DNA from: Gordionus sp. m RMFG-2023
Lineage: Eukaryota > Nematomorpha > Gordioida > Chordodea > Parachordodidae
Direction: 5' to 3'
Assembly: GCF_954871325.1 (NCBI RefSeq)
Contig: NC_088779.1
Span: 5,210,846-5,274,845 of the forward strand
DNA: 64,000 nt
Positions 21,895 through 33,115 of this stretch are shown here, piece after piece. Each line of letters starts with the position of its first letter. Position 1 is the first letter of the stretch. Made by a program: the position numbers and the translations under genes. The notes below the pieces were generated by a model that searched no databases, was not told the origin of the DNA, and saw nothing but the letters and a program-made list of their open reading frames with translations.

Positions 21895-24800
21895 CTAACT
21901 AACATATACTTTATTCTTAGAAGTACTAGAACCCCCTCCTCCTTTCCCGCCAGAGGGAAGGGCAATAGATTCCTTTCCGGGTTCTTTTGTGGGTGCGGAT
22001 GGGGCTTTGCTAGCATCGTCGAGGTATGAGGTGTCGGTATCGCCCAGCATTTCATCTCCCAGGGCTTCGAGTTCTGCAATTATAAATAAGAAACATTTTA
22101 TTTCCTATTGACCCCATAAAAATAGGGAAAGAAGAAAAAAGTGGGGGGAGAAAACAAACGGAAATCCATTAAAACGTTCATAGTTGGCGCGAATTCGAGG
22201 CGATGTATAACAAAATTATAATAAAAATATAATAATTTTACTTTAATTTTTGTATATGCAGGGCTAAATATTTAAATGTAATCTTAAAATAAAGGTGCTA
22301 AATAAATTCTGCGATAATATGAGCGTGATATTTTTTTATATTGGTTTAAGCCTAACTATGATCGTAAAATCATTGGATCGTAAATTCGTTTACTTTTCTG
22401 ATTGGCCCATTTAATAGACCAATCAAGATTATATCTAAAATATTGCTAAAATTTTATTTATTTGGAATTATGATATAATAAATAAATGTATAAATAGAAT
22501 AATTATCTGCATAAAAATAGGTATTAATAATGTGATCAAAATCTTAAGATGAAAGTAGGCCATGGTCAAACAATGGGAAACCCACCATTACAAGATATAA
22601 CAAAAAATGTTAACCACATATTATATTGACATGCATAGAATGTAAGTAGGGGTGATCATAGATCTGATCAGAGTTGTATTCTAGGTTAGAAGTTAAATTT
22701 TCTCTTAGTGGATTTTTTTAATTTAGGGTGCCCAGGCCGCGATTAGCTTAAAAATATAAAGAAATATTGGATCTGACAGGTACTTAATTTTTTCAATTTA
22801 AACTTACATAAAATAATGTTCAAACCATTGGTTCAAACAATCACTCCAAGATTTTTATATAAAAAATTGTTCCCTTCTGAAGAAAATTCCGACATATGTG
22901 CCTGGATAGGATTCAAATATTTGTATTTACTGCTCTATTTAGTGAAACGCAAATTGCCTTTGATCTGTTATAATCAAACTTATTTGTATTTCTATTTTTA
23001 TCAAAAAAAAAAATTTTTAAACAAAATATTCTAAAATATAACGCCATCTAGCGGATTATTATTTATGAAAATTATTTCCCGAATAAACCAAAATTTGTAT
23101 TTGCTTGAAAAAATATTTTTAAATAAGATGACATAATTTAAAAATTTTATAGAAATCATTTTATAAAAATTTAAATACAAAAGATAAGTTGGGTTAATTA
23201 ACGAAATTTTCTCAATACAATTATTACAAAATGGTACCTGTAACAAAATCGAAATTTATAAGTATAAAACAAATTACCAGTGTTTGGTATAAAAAAAACA
23301 CTAAAACAGAGTGCGTGATATAAAGGTAACTTGTTCCTTCTACCTTTCTAGGGCAAGGGCTTGTTCCCTTATGGGGGCAAGTCGTGTACCGTTTCACAAA
23401 AGGCACTCGATTTTTGGATAGGGTTGTAGTGACAACCTACACACAAAACTAAATAATTTAGACCTCAAATTCTGTAAAAATCCTTAACGTTGGGTTTGTT
23501 CCCTTGTGACAAGGAAGTAAAAAAAATATTTGCCTTATCTGATAATTTTTTATTTCATGTGAATAAAAAAACTTCATTTACGACTTTGTCACAGTAGTTT
23601 TCTGGCTATAATTTTTTTTAATGATTTTAAGGTTAAAAAAATTAAAATGTTACAAACAACTCAAATCGTCATCTTCCTAGACAACTCCCTCACCCCCCCC
23701 CCCCATGTTTTTAAATATAGTTTTTTTTTATATTTTGTTTAACATGTTTTATTTACATATTATTTCAATTATGTTTGGGATATTATGTTATTTTTTAAAA
23801 TTTAATTTAAAGAAAGAGATTTATAATTTTGTGGAAAATTTTATCCAAAATCCTGCTTCTGTGTCAAATTGAACCGAACCGGAATTAACCGTTACAAATT
23901 TCTTAACCCGTTATAAGATTATTTAAAAGTGATGCAGATCATTAGTATGTATTGTTTTTAATACCCATTGTAAAATATAAGTCTATCAAACAAACTTATT
24001 TGTCTATTTTCAAATGTGTATTCAAATCGCAGTTCAGTTACGCAATAACAGAATTAAGGTTATTCAAGAGATTAAAATATTCTAGCTATATATTTATCAG
24101 ACACCTTCAAGCCCGGGTACACGGGCCGGGCCGTATTTTAATTTTTTAAATATAACAAGGCTGGGTCTAAAATAATATTTAAAAAAAGACGTGGGTCAGG
24201 TCGTATATTTTAAATCGCCATCAATAGTCATACATAAATATTAAAAATAAATGTAATAGCAGGGCCTAAAAATATAAAACCAGGGCATGGCCGGGCCAAA
24301 ATTTTTTTTTTTTAAAATATGGGTCGGGTCATGCAATTGGTACCTCTGCAGGTCTTTTATATTTATTAATAAGTAACAAACCAGCATCTAACTCTGATTC
24401 ATCGATATCTGGTACTCCGTATTGCCGACCCAGAGCATCTTGAACTTCGTTAGCTTGGTCTAATAAATCTTCCAAATCGTCTTGGACTTCCTTTTTTAAA
24501 ACGTTATTTTTAGTTGATGTTGTGTAATATAAACAAAACGGCACGAAATAAATTTTATCAAAGCTATCAATAATAGGCAATTAATTAAGGTAGGGAAATT
24601 TTTCAAAAGATAAAACGGGGGGAGGGATGTAAACCCCATAAGTGGTAACTCTCCACCTCCTCATAGAATTACTTCTTTGATAATCTTAGACATTTTGGAA
24701 GGAGGAGGGGGATTATTCTTCTTTAAAGTAAGCCCCCTTCAACTTGAAAATGCCAGAGAAGGCAATGAATCCATGTAAAGTAAAATTTATTTCAATAAAT

Positions 24801-27800
24801 CTAAAAATAATAAAGAGTAGAAAAAAAAGAATTCTAAAACACCCCACAAAATATTTACAATTCAAAAAAAACTTAGATTTACTTATTATTTGCCATAGGG
24901 AACAAAGAGAAAGAAAGAGAATAAATATAATACAATAAATAAAAAAATATATATTACATCGATTTTGTCTATATTGACATGCTTGTATTCTTTCCTCATT
25001 TCCTTCACGCCCATTTTCATAGCGTCGAGCTAAGATAAGCATCATTTTTGTGTTGCAAATAAAAATCCAAAATATATGTCAAAATATATTTTCTTGTATA
25101 TTCCTTTTTTTTAAAAACGATAAAATGATACTCTTCTATTGCAAAATCACATTTTAATATAACATTTATTTCTTTTTTTGTTACTCCTTGAGGGAAATGA
25201 GTAATTATATTTACCGTAGTTTTGGTGTCTTTCAACGCTTGGGTGGCATAATTCGCTTGTTCCATGTTAAAGGATTGATTCCTTAAATTGTCTAATTGTT
25301 GTTCGTACCTTGGGATCATAAATAAAATTAGGGGGTTTCTTAATAAATTTGATATTAATTATTTTTTTATACTCTAATTCTTTTCTTTACTTAGGGATTT
25401 AAAAAACGAAAAAATCACAAAAAACAAAAGTATAAAAATAAGCTTAAATGTCATTTTATAAAGAACTATTTTGGCATGTCATATTTCAGATGGTTGTAAT
25501 AAGGAAACATTTGCAATAAAATGCTGGTAGATTATATATTTCAAAAGAATTGCACTTACAAGTTGCACAGAATGGCTCATGGCCAGGTTAAAAGACTTTT
25601 GAATCAAGTTGGACAAATAGAGAAAAATATTTTTATGGGTCAGATTTTAAAATGTTTTTTTTAGTATAGTTGATGGATTAGGCTAATTTAGGTCATTTTC
25701 CTTTATAAAAAGTTATTATGAATTGGGACAGACAACATGAAGCTAAATAATATTTTAAGGGGCAGGCAAAAATAAACATACATGGGCCAAGCTGGGCCAA
25801 AAAATTAACTAAATCTATAAGAGTAAATAAAAATTTAAATTTCTAAACATATTATTAAAATATTCAACATTTTTTTAAAAAATAAATTTCAAAATTATTT
25901 TAAAAAAATTTATTTACATTCGTTTCTGTTTAAGTATCTTGAGGGCTTTTTGTTTGACTATGTTCTATCGATGTGTATTTTTTTAAACATAATTTAACAA
26001 TCAAAATATACTCCTCAATTTACTGAATTTAAAAATATAAAAAACACATATTATAAATCATAAATTTAAGGTTATTGTTACAGAATACAAGGTGTCAGTA
26101 AATGGAGGCATGCTAAAAAGATATATAACCAATTGTTTTATAGAAATCAAGCAGATGAGATAAATAATATATATATCTTAAAGCAAATATAAGAAATTGT
26201 GTAAATTTAGCTTTATACTTTTAAGGCAAAATCCTAGCCAAAAACCAGGCATTGACTTATATTTAATATATACCAACCCTACTATCCTATACTAGGCATT
26301 GAACTTTATGTGGTGTGGATTCTCTTTATTTTAATAAATTTTAAGTATCATTTTAGTATGTGACTAATTACCAGGGATGTGAACCCGGACCCTGAACCCT
26401 CGTATTTTGGCTGAACCCGGACCCGGACCCTTTTAAAAAGTGGAGGGTCCAAGGGTTCAGGGTGCTAAAAAATTTTAACTTAAAATTTTTTTTTTTTAAA
26501 TTAATGTAAAAATATAGTTTTTAAAAAATAATACAAAATTTTTATAATTTTATTAATTTTTAAAAAAATAATATCATTTTTATAATTTTATTAATTTTTA
26601 AAAAAATAATGTAAAATTTTTATAATTTTATTAATTTTTTTCGTGGAATCTCCCTAAAAAATAGTCACTTTAAAACTATAATTGATAAAGCAAGGGATGT
26701 TGTAAAATATTTAAGAACTCCCACAATTGTTAGAATATCAAAATCCATGAAAAGGTAAATGACAATTTTAGATTGCACAACACGTTGGTCCTCTATATGT
26801 ATGATGCTAGAGCGATTATTAAGTTTGAAAGATTTCTGTAATGATTTTATCATAGGAGCTTGTGAAATCATTTTGTCAGAAGATGATTGGAATCAATTAA
26901 AGAGCTTACTAGTGTGCTGGTTCCTTTAAAAATAACAACATTAAGAGGGCAAGCAGAACAATTATGTTTATCGGATTTTTATGGCATATGGTTAAGATGT
27001 CGATTAGAGTTAGGGAGATTAACAAGTTCTTTTCCAAATGAAGTATTAGAAAATACGAAAATAAGAGAGTAACAATATTTACAAAATAGTGTTGTATATG
27101 CTTCTATATATTTAGACCTTCAATATCAGGTTTTATTAAGTAGTGAGCAAAAACAAATGGCTATAGACCATTTTGAAGATTTATGGCATACCCAAAACTC
27201 TATTATTTACAATACATTGGTGGTTACAACAATATCTACTGGTTGTAGCAATAACAATGATAATGATAACGATATTGATGATCTGGAAATTTTACTATTA
27301 GATAGAGAAAAAAAAATTAAATTATCATCTAATAGAAAGGAGCAAAAAATATCTATTGTATCTTTAATAGAAAAGTTCTCGGAAGTTATGAGAATAAATA
27401 GAGATGCAAACATTTTTAAATTCTGGGAGGAAAATTCTTCAATATATCCAGAATTATATACCTTTTCTAGAATCGTCATGGCTGTACCGGCAACACAAGT
27501 ACAATAATTTATGTATTATAAAAATGACTATCTATTATAGGTAAGCGTAGAACGTGGATTTTCATTGTTGACTAATTTACGTGGAAATCTGAAGGATGAT
27601 ATTTTAGAAGATATCATGATTGTGCGATTGAATAAAATATTTAAAATATAAATTATCTCATTTCGAATTATAAATGTATATTGAAGTATAATAAAAAAAT
27701 GAATGAAAAAAAGTTTTATTGAGTCATTATTTTTATGTTTCCTCTGAACCCAGACCCGAACCCTGGACCTGGGTCCTTTTTAAATTTATTACCGGACCCG

Positions 27801-29397
27801 AACCCGGACCCTTTATTTTTGTCGAAGGGTTCACCTCCCTGCTAATTACCATTATGTTCCGTAAAAACAATCTAAATTTTATGTGTTTATCTTTATTAGT
27901 GTGAGAGGTTATAGAGCTCTATTTCAATTTTATTTCACTTTATATTCGTTTATTATCAGGCATGAAAGCCAGTCTGTTATTATTTTTAAAAATATTTAAT
28001 TTATCATTATAATAAAATCATATTTTTAGTCACATTGTATCCATCTTCTATCTATTGTTTAGAACATTATGATGATACTATATTTTTGAAAAAGGTTTAT
28101 TTAGTGACTAAAAAAATCTATACATAATCTTAAAATTTTATGTTATTCATTATTTGATTCAGCATCCATTTAAAATGATGATAAATTATATGGCATTCTA
28201 TAATATAAAAGATCTAAGTCTTCTCACTCATTATCAATTTTTTTAAAGTTTATTACAACTTCATATATTTTAATGACTTCTGGTGCTAAATATAAAATTA
28301 ATTTTATTATATTCAGTTTTGGCAAATTGGTTTTAATTAATCAGAAAATGAATTTTTTATTATTGTTGATATCATTAAACTTAACTAATTGTTAAACATA
28401 AAATTTATGATTAAACCTTAGAAGAACCTTCCCTCATTTTTTTCAATTGATCCTTATATTTTGTTAATTCTTGATCCAATTTAGAAATTTTTTGCTCAAC
28501 ATTTCCCCCACGTGTATCAATCTTTTATTGATTATGTAAAAAAATAAATAAAATACATTATATTAATTTATTAAGAGTCAAATATATAAAAAGTGCATAC
28601 AAATTTTATAAATTGTGATATATATGAAATAAAATATTTTTCAAAATCAATGAATTCCATTTCCTCCATTCAGTTCTGTTATAGAGCTATTGGTGCCAGA
28701 ATTGTGGGATTCTTTATCATCTTTTATTATATTACAAGTATCAAAAAAATCTTTATCAATCAGACTCTTATTATAATCTAGAGCATTTTGTTTTAAATCT
28801 TTAATATCCTCTTTAATATCAAGAAAAATAAATTCACTTTTTATTTTATCAATGTTACAATAGTTTTCTAGCAAATAGGTAACTTTAATTAAATTTGTAT
28901 TACATTCTTTCAATGATAAATTAATATCTTCAAATGATTTTACAGATATTTTCTTTTTTTTTGTCCAATATTTATGAATTAATGGGTATATAAATTGTCT
29001 GAAGAATTTAATAAATGCATATACTCCAACTATAATAATAGAATATCTGAGAAATTTTCTAAAAATGCCAAAGGATAGTAGAAGCTTACATATTAAAGCA
29101 CTTTTAAAATTTCTGTTATTAACTATTTTTCCACTCTTTTTTGTAATATTGAAGGCTAAATTAATTTCTTCAGGAGTTAAACATTGTTGTTCTAAAAATT
29201 TACGTTTCTTAATTTCACAATCATGAACAACCTTATCATTATTTAAAAATATTATTGCTTTTTTAACAAGATCTTCCCGCATTTTGTAAAGGTTTATAAA
29301 TTTGAAAGAATGGAACTTTTTATATTACCGTGGTTATGCAATCATTTAAATTTGGTGGAGGAGGTTTTGGTTTTGATTTTCCAAATAGTCTATCCAT
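21895..29397 (-). CDS. CHMP5: CHMP5 (Vps60), ESCRT-III-associated protein, complete, seven exons
   Basis: Charged multivesicular body protein 5 works with LIP5/VTA1 and VPS4 in late endosomal membrane scission. Exons (minus): 29397-29329 ([17 protein letters not shown]), 28521-28417 ([19 protein letters not shown]), 25964-25918 ([13 protein letters not shown]), 25308-25215 ([26 protein letters not shown]), 25029-24958 ([20 protein letters not shown]), 24490-24382 ([19 protein letters not shown]) and 22073-21895 ([20 protein letters not shown], stop after KVYVS). All junctions are GT-AG and keep frame, giving about 224 residues against 219 in human. The lysine-rich N-terminal helices and acidic C-terminal part match the family throughout. 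Introns are 0.2-2.5 kb and filled with transposons. Intron 1 holds a whole PEX14 gene. No breaks were seen, so the gene is probably functional. Confidence 0.97.
22074..24097. other. CHMP5 intron 6, left part
   Basis: Contains the second copy of the dispersed repeat (22965-23275), a C-run near 23695, scraps such as GAACCGAACCGGAATTAACC near 23870 and AT-rich filler. No gene recognised. Confidence 0.6.
22965..23275. repeat. Dispersed repeat, copy 2 (pair at 15140-15420)
   Basis: Same orientation and block order as copy 1, with CAAAATATTCTAAAATATAA, CGCCATCTAGCGG and CCCGAATAAACC. After about 23275 the sequences diverge: gypsy pol follows copy 1, unrelated DNA follows copy 2. Possible solo-LTR-like remnant. 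Confidence 0.75.
24098..24358. mobile_element. CGGGCC-type hAT-like MITE in CHMP5 intron 6 (261 bp)
   Basis: Perfect 8-bp duplication ATATTTAT at 24090-24097 and 24359-24366. The ends CAGACACCTTCAAGC and (inverted) AAAAGACCTGCAGAGG are weakly matched. The interior is rich in CGGGCC / GGGTCGGGTC motifs and lacks coding. It lies 15-25 bp inside the intron from the exon 6 donor (24381). A partial relative is at 59450-59572. Confidence 0.82.
26505..26640. repeat. Tandem repeat, about 46 bp x 3
   Basis: TTTTATAATTTTATTAATTT followed by TTAAAAAAATAAT recurs three times inside the left part of the hAT element. Confidence 0.75.
26650..27655 (+). pseudogene. hAT transposase relic (BED-type family, C-terminal two thirds)
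   Basis: Plus-strand pieces read [11 protein letters not shown] and [20 protein letters not shown] (26710-26840), LKSLLVLVPLK-like and TTLRGQAEQ (26895-26960), [14 protein letters not shown] (27157 on) and [21 protein letters not shown] (27541 on), the C-terminal dimerisation region, with a stop at about 27650. The BED finger is absent. In-frame stops or frame changes lie near 26754, 26925, 27070 and 27510, so it is inactive. Confidence 0.82.
28567..28572 (-). promoter_or_regulatory. PEX14 poly(A) signal
   Basis: AATAAA about 75 nt beyond the PEX14 stop and about 46 nt before CHMP5 exon 2. It would let PEX14 transcripts end inside the CHMP5 intron. Confidence 0.6.
28647..29282 (-). CDS. PEX14: PEX14, peroxisomal import docking protein, intronless, nested in CHMP5 intron 1
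   Basis: PEX14 docks the cargo receptors PEX5/PEX7 at the peroxisomal membrane. This 211-residue frame begins [15 protein letters not shown] and continues [18 protein letters not shown], the conserved N-terminal PEX5/PEX19-binding helix bundle. Next come a hydrophobic segment [20 protein letters not shown] (about residues 80-100), the basic KYWTKKKK that usually follows it, and a helix-prone region. It is shorter than human PEX14 (377) and starts about 20 residues later, but the core order is intact with no breaks. An in-frame TAA lies 45 bases upstream, so the ATG at 29282 is the first possible start. It lies 47 bases after the CHMP5 exon 1 boundary, on the same strand. It could be a retrocopy that replaced the original, or a gene sharing the CHMP5 promoter. 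Confidence 0.92.
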   Translation of the reverse strand: MREDLVKKAIIFLNNDKVVHDCEIKKRKFLEQQCLTPEEINLAFNITKKSGKIVNNRNFKSALICKLLLSFGIFRKFLRYSIIIVGVYAFIKFFRQFIYPLIHKYWTKKKKISVKSFEDINLSLKECNTNLIKVTYLLENYCNIDKIKSEFIFLDIKEDIKDLKQNALDYNKSLIDKDFFDTCNIIKDDKESHNSGTNSSITELNGGNGIH

Positions 29398-29400
29398 ATT

Positions 29401-30277
29401 GTTATCTCGAAAATAAATAAATCCTTTTAAATTATGACAGGTATCAAGTATTTTACTCCACTACTATATATTATTTAAATATTTATTAATTTTTAATAAA
29501 ACAAATAGTCTTTAATATAAACTAACCCCTATATCATATCATTCTAACACTAACTATATATCATATCTGCATAATTCTATATCTATGCACCCAACCTTAA
29601 ATATATCATTTAAAGTAACATATTACAAATCATAGAATCTATTCCGTTTTTTATGAAATCCAACACATTCTGCCAAAGCTATTTATTGTGAGCCATAATT
29701 CTCTATTCATTATATATAAAGTAATACTAATATACCCTGTATTCATTAATCTAATTTTTCCAACTTTATCCTTTCCCCATTACGTAATTTAATCAAGAGT
29801 ATCTAAATAAGGAAGAAAAAAAATTGGTAATTTCGATTTTAATAAAAAAAAGATTGATTGTTTTATGATATATTTTATTTAGATATTTAAACAGGTAATT
29901 CAAAGTTTTAGCGCCCTGTTGGAAAAGAGTGTGAACCAAATATTACTCTAAAAAAAGGGTCATTTTCTAAAATTTTCTATAGTTAATTATTTTTTTCCCA
30001 TTTTTCCTTCTTTGCTCGCATCTCCCAACTTTACAATGACTGATAATTGGTTACCTATTCCAGCTAGCTATTACATTCATTTAAAGCATAATCTTTATCA
30101 TCTTTCAAACTAAGAAAAAATTATTAATTATTTCGGTTAAGGTTTTGGCATAAAATGAACCATGGGATTTCATTAGGCTCAATCGAGTTTAGAAGATTTC
30201 AATTAATAAAAAATTATTATATAGTTAATATTATATCTAATATCTAAATATGAATAGTTAAAAATTCTTAATCTGGC
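29401..30277. other. CHMP5/PEX14 upstream region
   Basis: AT-rich sequence upstream of CHMP5 exon 1. Any promoter for CHMP5 should lie here; I see no clear TATA or initiator arrangement. No coding. Confidence 0.4.
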
Positions 30278-31447
30278 CATAGGCATAGCTATGATTTTCC
30301 TAAGGGAGGGGGGGGGGATTAAATTTTATTTTGGGCGGGCCTTGGGCCGAGTTACCTTAGTTTATATATAGTCATATAATATTTTTCAAGAGAGGAGGCT
30401 ATTTTTAATAAAAAAATAAGCCTGGAACAAATATGAAATATATTTTTATTAATTTATATAAAATATAATAAATTACTTGTATATACATTAATATAAAAGC
30501 ATGGTAATCATTTATTCGAAACAGTATAAGAATTTTATTTATAAAATGTAAATAGACATATAGTTGATTTTCCTCTATATATATAATTGATTAAAAAATA
30601 CTAGGTAAAATTCCTCTTTTATAGACATATTTGACTGTTAGAGAATATATTACAATTGATATTTTTTCAAAATTTACTAATCAATGCTCTTGATAATAAA
30701 TATAGCAACAATTTGCATTCATTAACGCCATCTATTTATTATAGATAAAAATGATATTAAAAAATAATCTTCATATTATTCATCCCATAATGTCTTTAAA
30801 AGATATTTTCTGATGTCCTTATCAATATTTTATAGTTTTCTGTAAAATATATAATTCGCTATATTGGTAGAAATTATTAGATTGTCATATGATAATTGAT
30901 TAAATTGGATATACTGTAAATCTACGACATTTAATAATCCACTGTTTGTATTGTGCTTTTATTTTTTTATTTAATTTATGATTTAATTTATCAATAATTT
31001 TATAATTATATTTTACTTTTATTAAAATAAATAAATTAAAATTACTCGCTTTATAAAAATTATATTTGATATATTATATTATTTAGTAATTTTATGGATC
31101 TATTATTAATAATTATAATATATAAGACTTATCTTTGGCTTATATTCCATTTCTTAAAAAACATTTTTGGTTCACTTTTTTTTTATATATAAAAGCTTTT
31201 TCCAAAAATGTATAAATTATGATGAATAGTTTTATAAAAAAATATAAACTTTTACATTCTATCTTTATATCAAATTATTTTTTAAGATATATATATACAT
31301 TTTTTTTTTGGGGGGGGGGGGGTCAGTGAATGGAAGGAAGACTAAGGGGGATATATTTTATTAGCTTAAAATGATATTAACAAAAAGTGATAAATTTCTG
31401 AAGGGGGAGAAATTTCTCCTTGCCCCCTCCCATTGGCTACGCCTATG
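30278..31447. mobile_element. hAT-like element with CATAGGCRTAGC termini (1170 bp)
   Basis: Flanked by AATCTGGC (30270-30277) and AATCTGAC (31448-31455), a 7-of-8 duplication. The left end CATAGGCATAGCTATG and the inverted right end CATAGGCGTAGCCAATG match. Both ends have G-runs just inside (30306-30316; C-run near 31423), like the element at 7-3616. The interior is AT-rich with a second G-run near 31310 and no transposase, so it is a non-autonomous element. Confidence 0.85.
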
Positions 31448-32119
31448 AATCTGACAATAGACAGTTTATAATATGAGTCAGTTTTTTTATTATAATAAAT
31501 CATTGTTTTTACAAGATTTCTGAAATTTTCTTAAATAGTCAGGCAACAATTCAGATATGATGTATAATAAAATATGGCACAGAAATTTGCTGAAGTCATA
31601 AGCATTTTATAACATTCTTTAACTTTAATGATTTTGAGATGTTTCTTTTTGGATCTGGATAACCTGATAGTAATGAAGAGCTATTGTTTTCACCAAATGA
31701 CTTCATATGAATATTATATCATATCACCTATAATAATAATCTATTACAGTTTTCAGAAGATTTCAATTCTTGGGTTGGTTAGCAATTCTTTTTTAAATTT
31801 AACGTCCTCATCATCCTAACAAATTTTTAAATTGTTGAAAGCAACTTTATAAACAGAGCCTACTTGAACAATGGGGGTACGGAACAATTTGCATCCAATT
31901 TTTTGAGTGAGGTGGGGGGGGGGAGGGGGGTGGGGGTGAGAATTTAAGGGGGTAAATTAGGTAGAGTGTTAAATTTTTTGTTAAGTTATCTATAAAAATT
32001 TAGAAATAAAACAAAATTTATAGCTTAGGAGGGTAGGTCTAAGTTTTTGAGAGGGGTTAGCATAAAGTAATATAGTAAATAATAATATTTATCCATATAT
32101 CATATGAATGTAAATTTTA
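31448..32119. other. No gene; G-rich scrap
   Basis: A G-rich stretch at 31908-31975 (GGTGGGGG, GGGTGGGGGTGAG) looks like a fragment of a G-run MITE. No ends resolved. No coding. Confidence 0.5.
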
Positions 32120-33112
32120 GGGTGCGTCCAAAGTTTTTAAAAAATTTCATTATTTTTGAAATTTACGAAATCGACCTTGAACCCATAATGTATAAATTAG
32201 GCCTACAAAAAAACGAATCGAATCGAATAATACTATTATTCGTATTCGTACGAAAATAAAATCATTATTCGTTTCGATTCGAAAATTTTTCTAAAGCTTA
32301 TAAAATATTTTGCAAAAAAAATTTTACAGATGTTTAAAGATGACACTTTTAAGGATTCTCTAAACTAATTGTCATTTTTGCATATAAAATATAACAAAAT
32401 TTTAGAAAGTATTTCATTATAGATTTTATTTATTAAAAATACTTTAGTAGCATAAATTTCCTTTATTTAATTATTAATATAATTTTTAGAGGTGATTATG
32501 ACAATGTAATAGAGGATGAAGATATTATAATGCACTATCTGAATTAGATTGTCTTTAAAATTTGCCAAAAATAAGGTTACTAAATGGGAAAAGGATTTTC
32601 TTAATCAAATAATAAGAACTAGTCAAAAAAATTTAGTTATTTATCTGCCAGGAGCTCGAGAATATGGGAAAGGGGCACACTCTATAAAAATGTTTTGACT
32701 TGTTCATAACATTAAAAATGATTAAAGAGAAACAATCAAAATAAAATAATTATATTTTACTTTGAAGCTTTTCCTTTTCTTCCATTAAACTTTTTCAGCA
32801 AATATAACTTGTTATGATTTGATATTTGATAATAGGAAATAAAATAAAACGAAATGATATCCACTAGGAAAATTTAATTACTTCTTTTTATTTTACTTGC
32901 AATAAAATATTTGCGAATAATTATGAATATTTATATATAAATAATTTCGAATAATTTCGAATACGAATAATTTTCCTCATTTTCGAATCGAATAATTGTG
33001 TTATTCGTATGAATTGACTCGAATATCAAATAACAAATAATTCGTTTTAGGCTTAGTATAAATGCGAGAAGCATTTTTATTTTTGAAAATTCAATAGACA
33101 TTGGACGCACCC
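32120..33112. mobile_element. Harbinger-like MITE, about 127 bp, split by another MITE
   Basis: Outer inverted ends GGGTGCGTCCAA (32120 on) and its reverse complement ending at 33112, flanked by TTA on both sides (32117-32119, 33113-33115). A 3-bp TTA duplication with GGG-start inverted repeats is typical of PIF/Harbinger. Removing the nested 858-bp insertion and one copy of its 8-bp duplication leaves about 127 bp. No coding. Confidence 0.78.
32198..33055. mobile_element. hAT-like MITE with TCGAAT arrays, nested (858 bp)
   Basis: Perfect 8-bp duplication GTATAAAT at 32190-32197 and 33056-33063. Ends TAGGCCTACAAAA and (inverted) TAAGCCTAAAACG. Both subterminal parts carry repeated TCGAAT/ATTCGA motifs (AATCGAATCGAATAAT left, AATTTCGAATACGAATAA right). 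The interior is AT-rich without a transposase. Confidence 0.9.
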
Positions 33113-33115
33113 TTA

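Larger units (their letters stand above)
26372..27841 (+). mobile_element. hAT transposon with GAACCCGGACCC termini (1470 bp)
   Basis: Perfect 8-bp target duplication CTAATTAC (26364-26371 and 27842-27849). Terminal inverted repeats CAGGGATGTGAACCC and CAGGGAGGTGAACCC differ at one base. Subterminal blocks repeat GAACCCGGACCC in direct and inverted form at both ends. The interior encodes a decayed transposase on the plus strand. It sits in CHMP5 intron 2. A non-autonomous relative is at 41675-42365. Confidence 0.92.

Noticed and set aside
24713-25045. 110-codon minus-strand frame beginning [12 protein letters not shown]
   Set aside because: It is an out-of-frame reading through CHMP5 exon 5 and its intron; the real exon frame gives [10 protein letters not shown].
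31900-31980. G-rich stretch as a G-quadruplex regulatory site
   Set aside because: Similar G-runs occur at the ends of several MITEs here, so it is more simply a transposon scrap.
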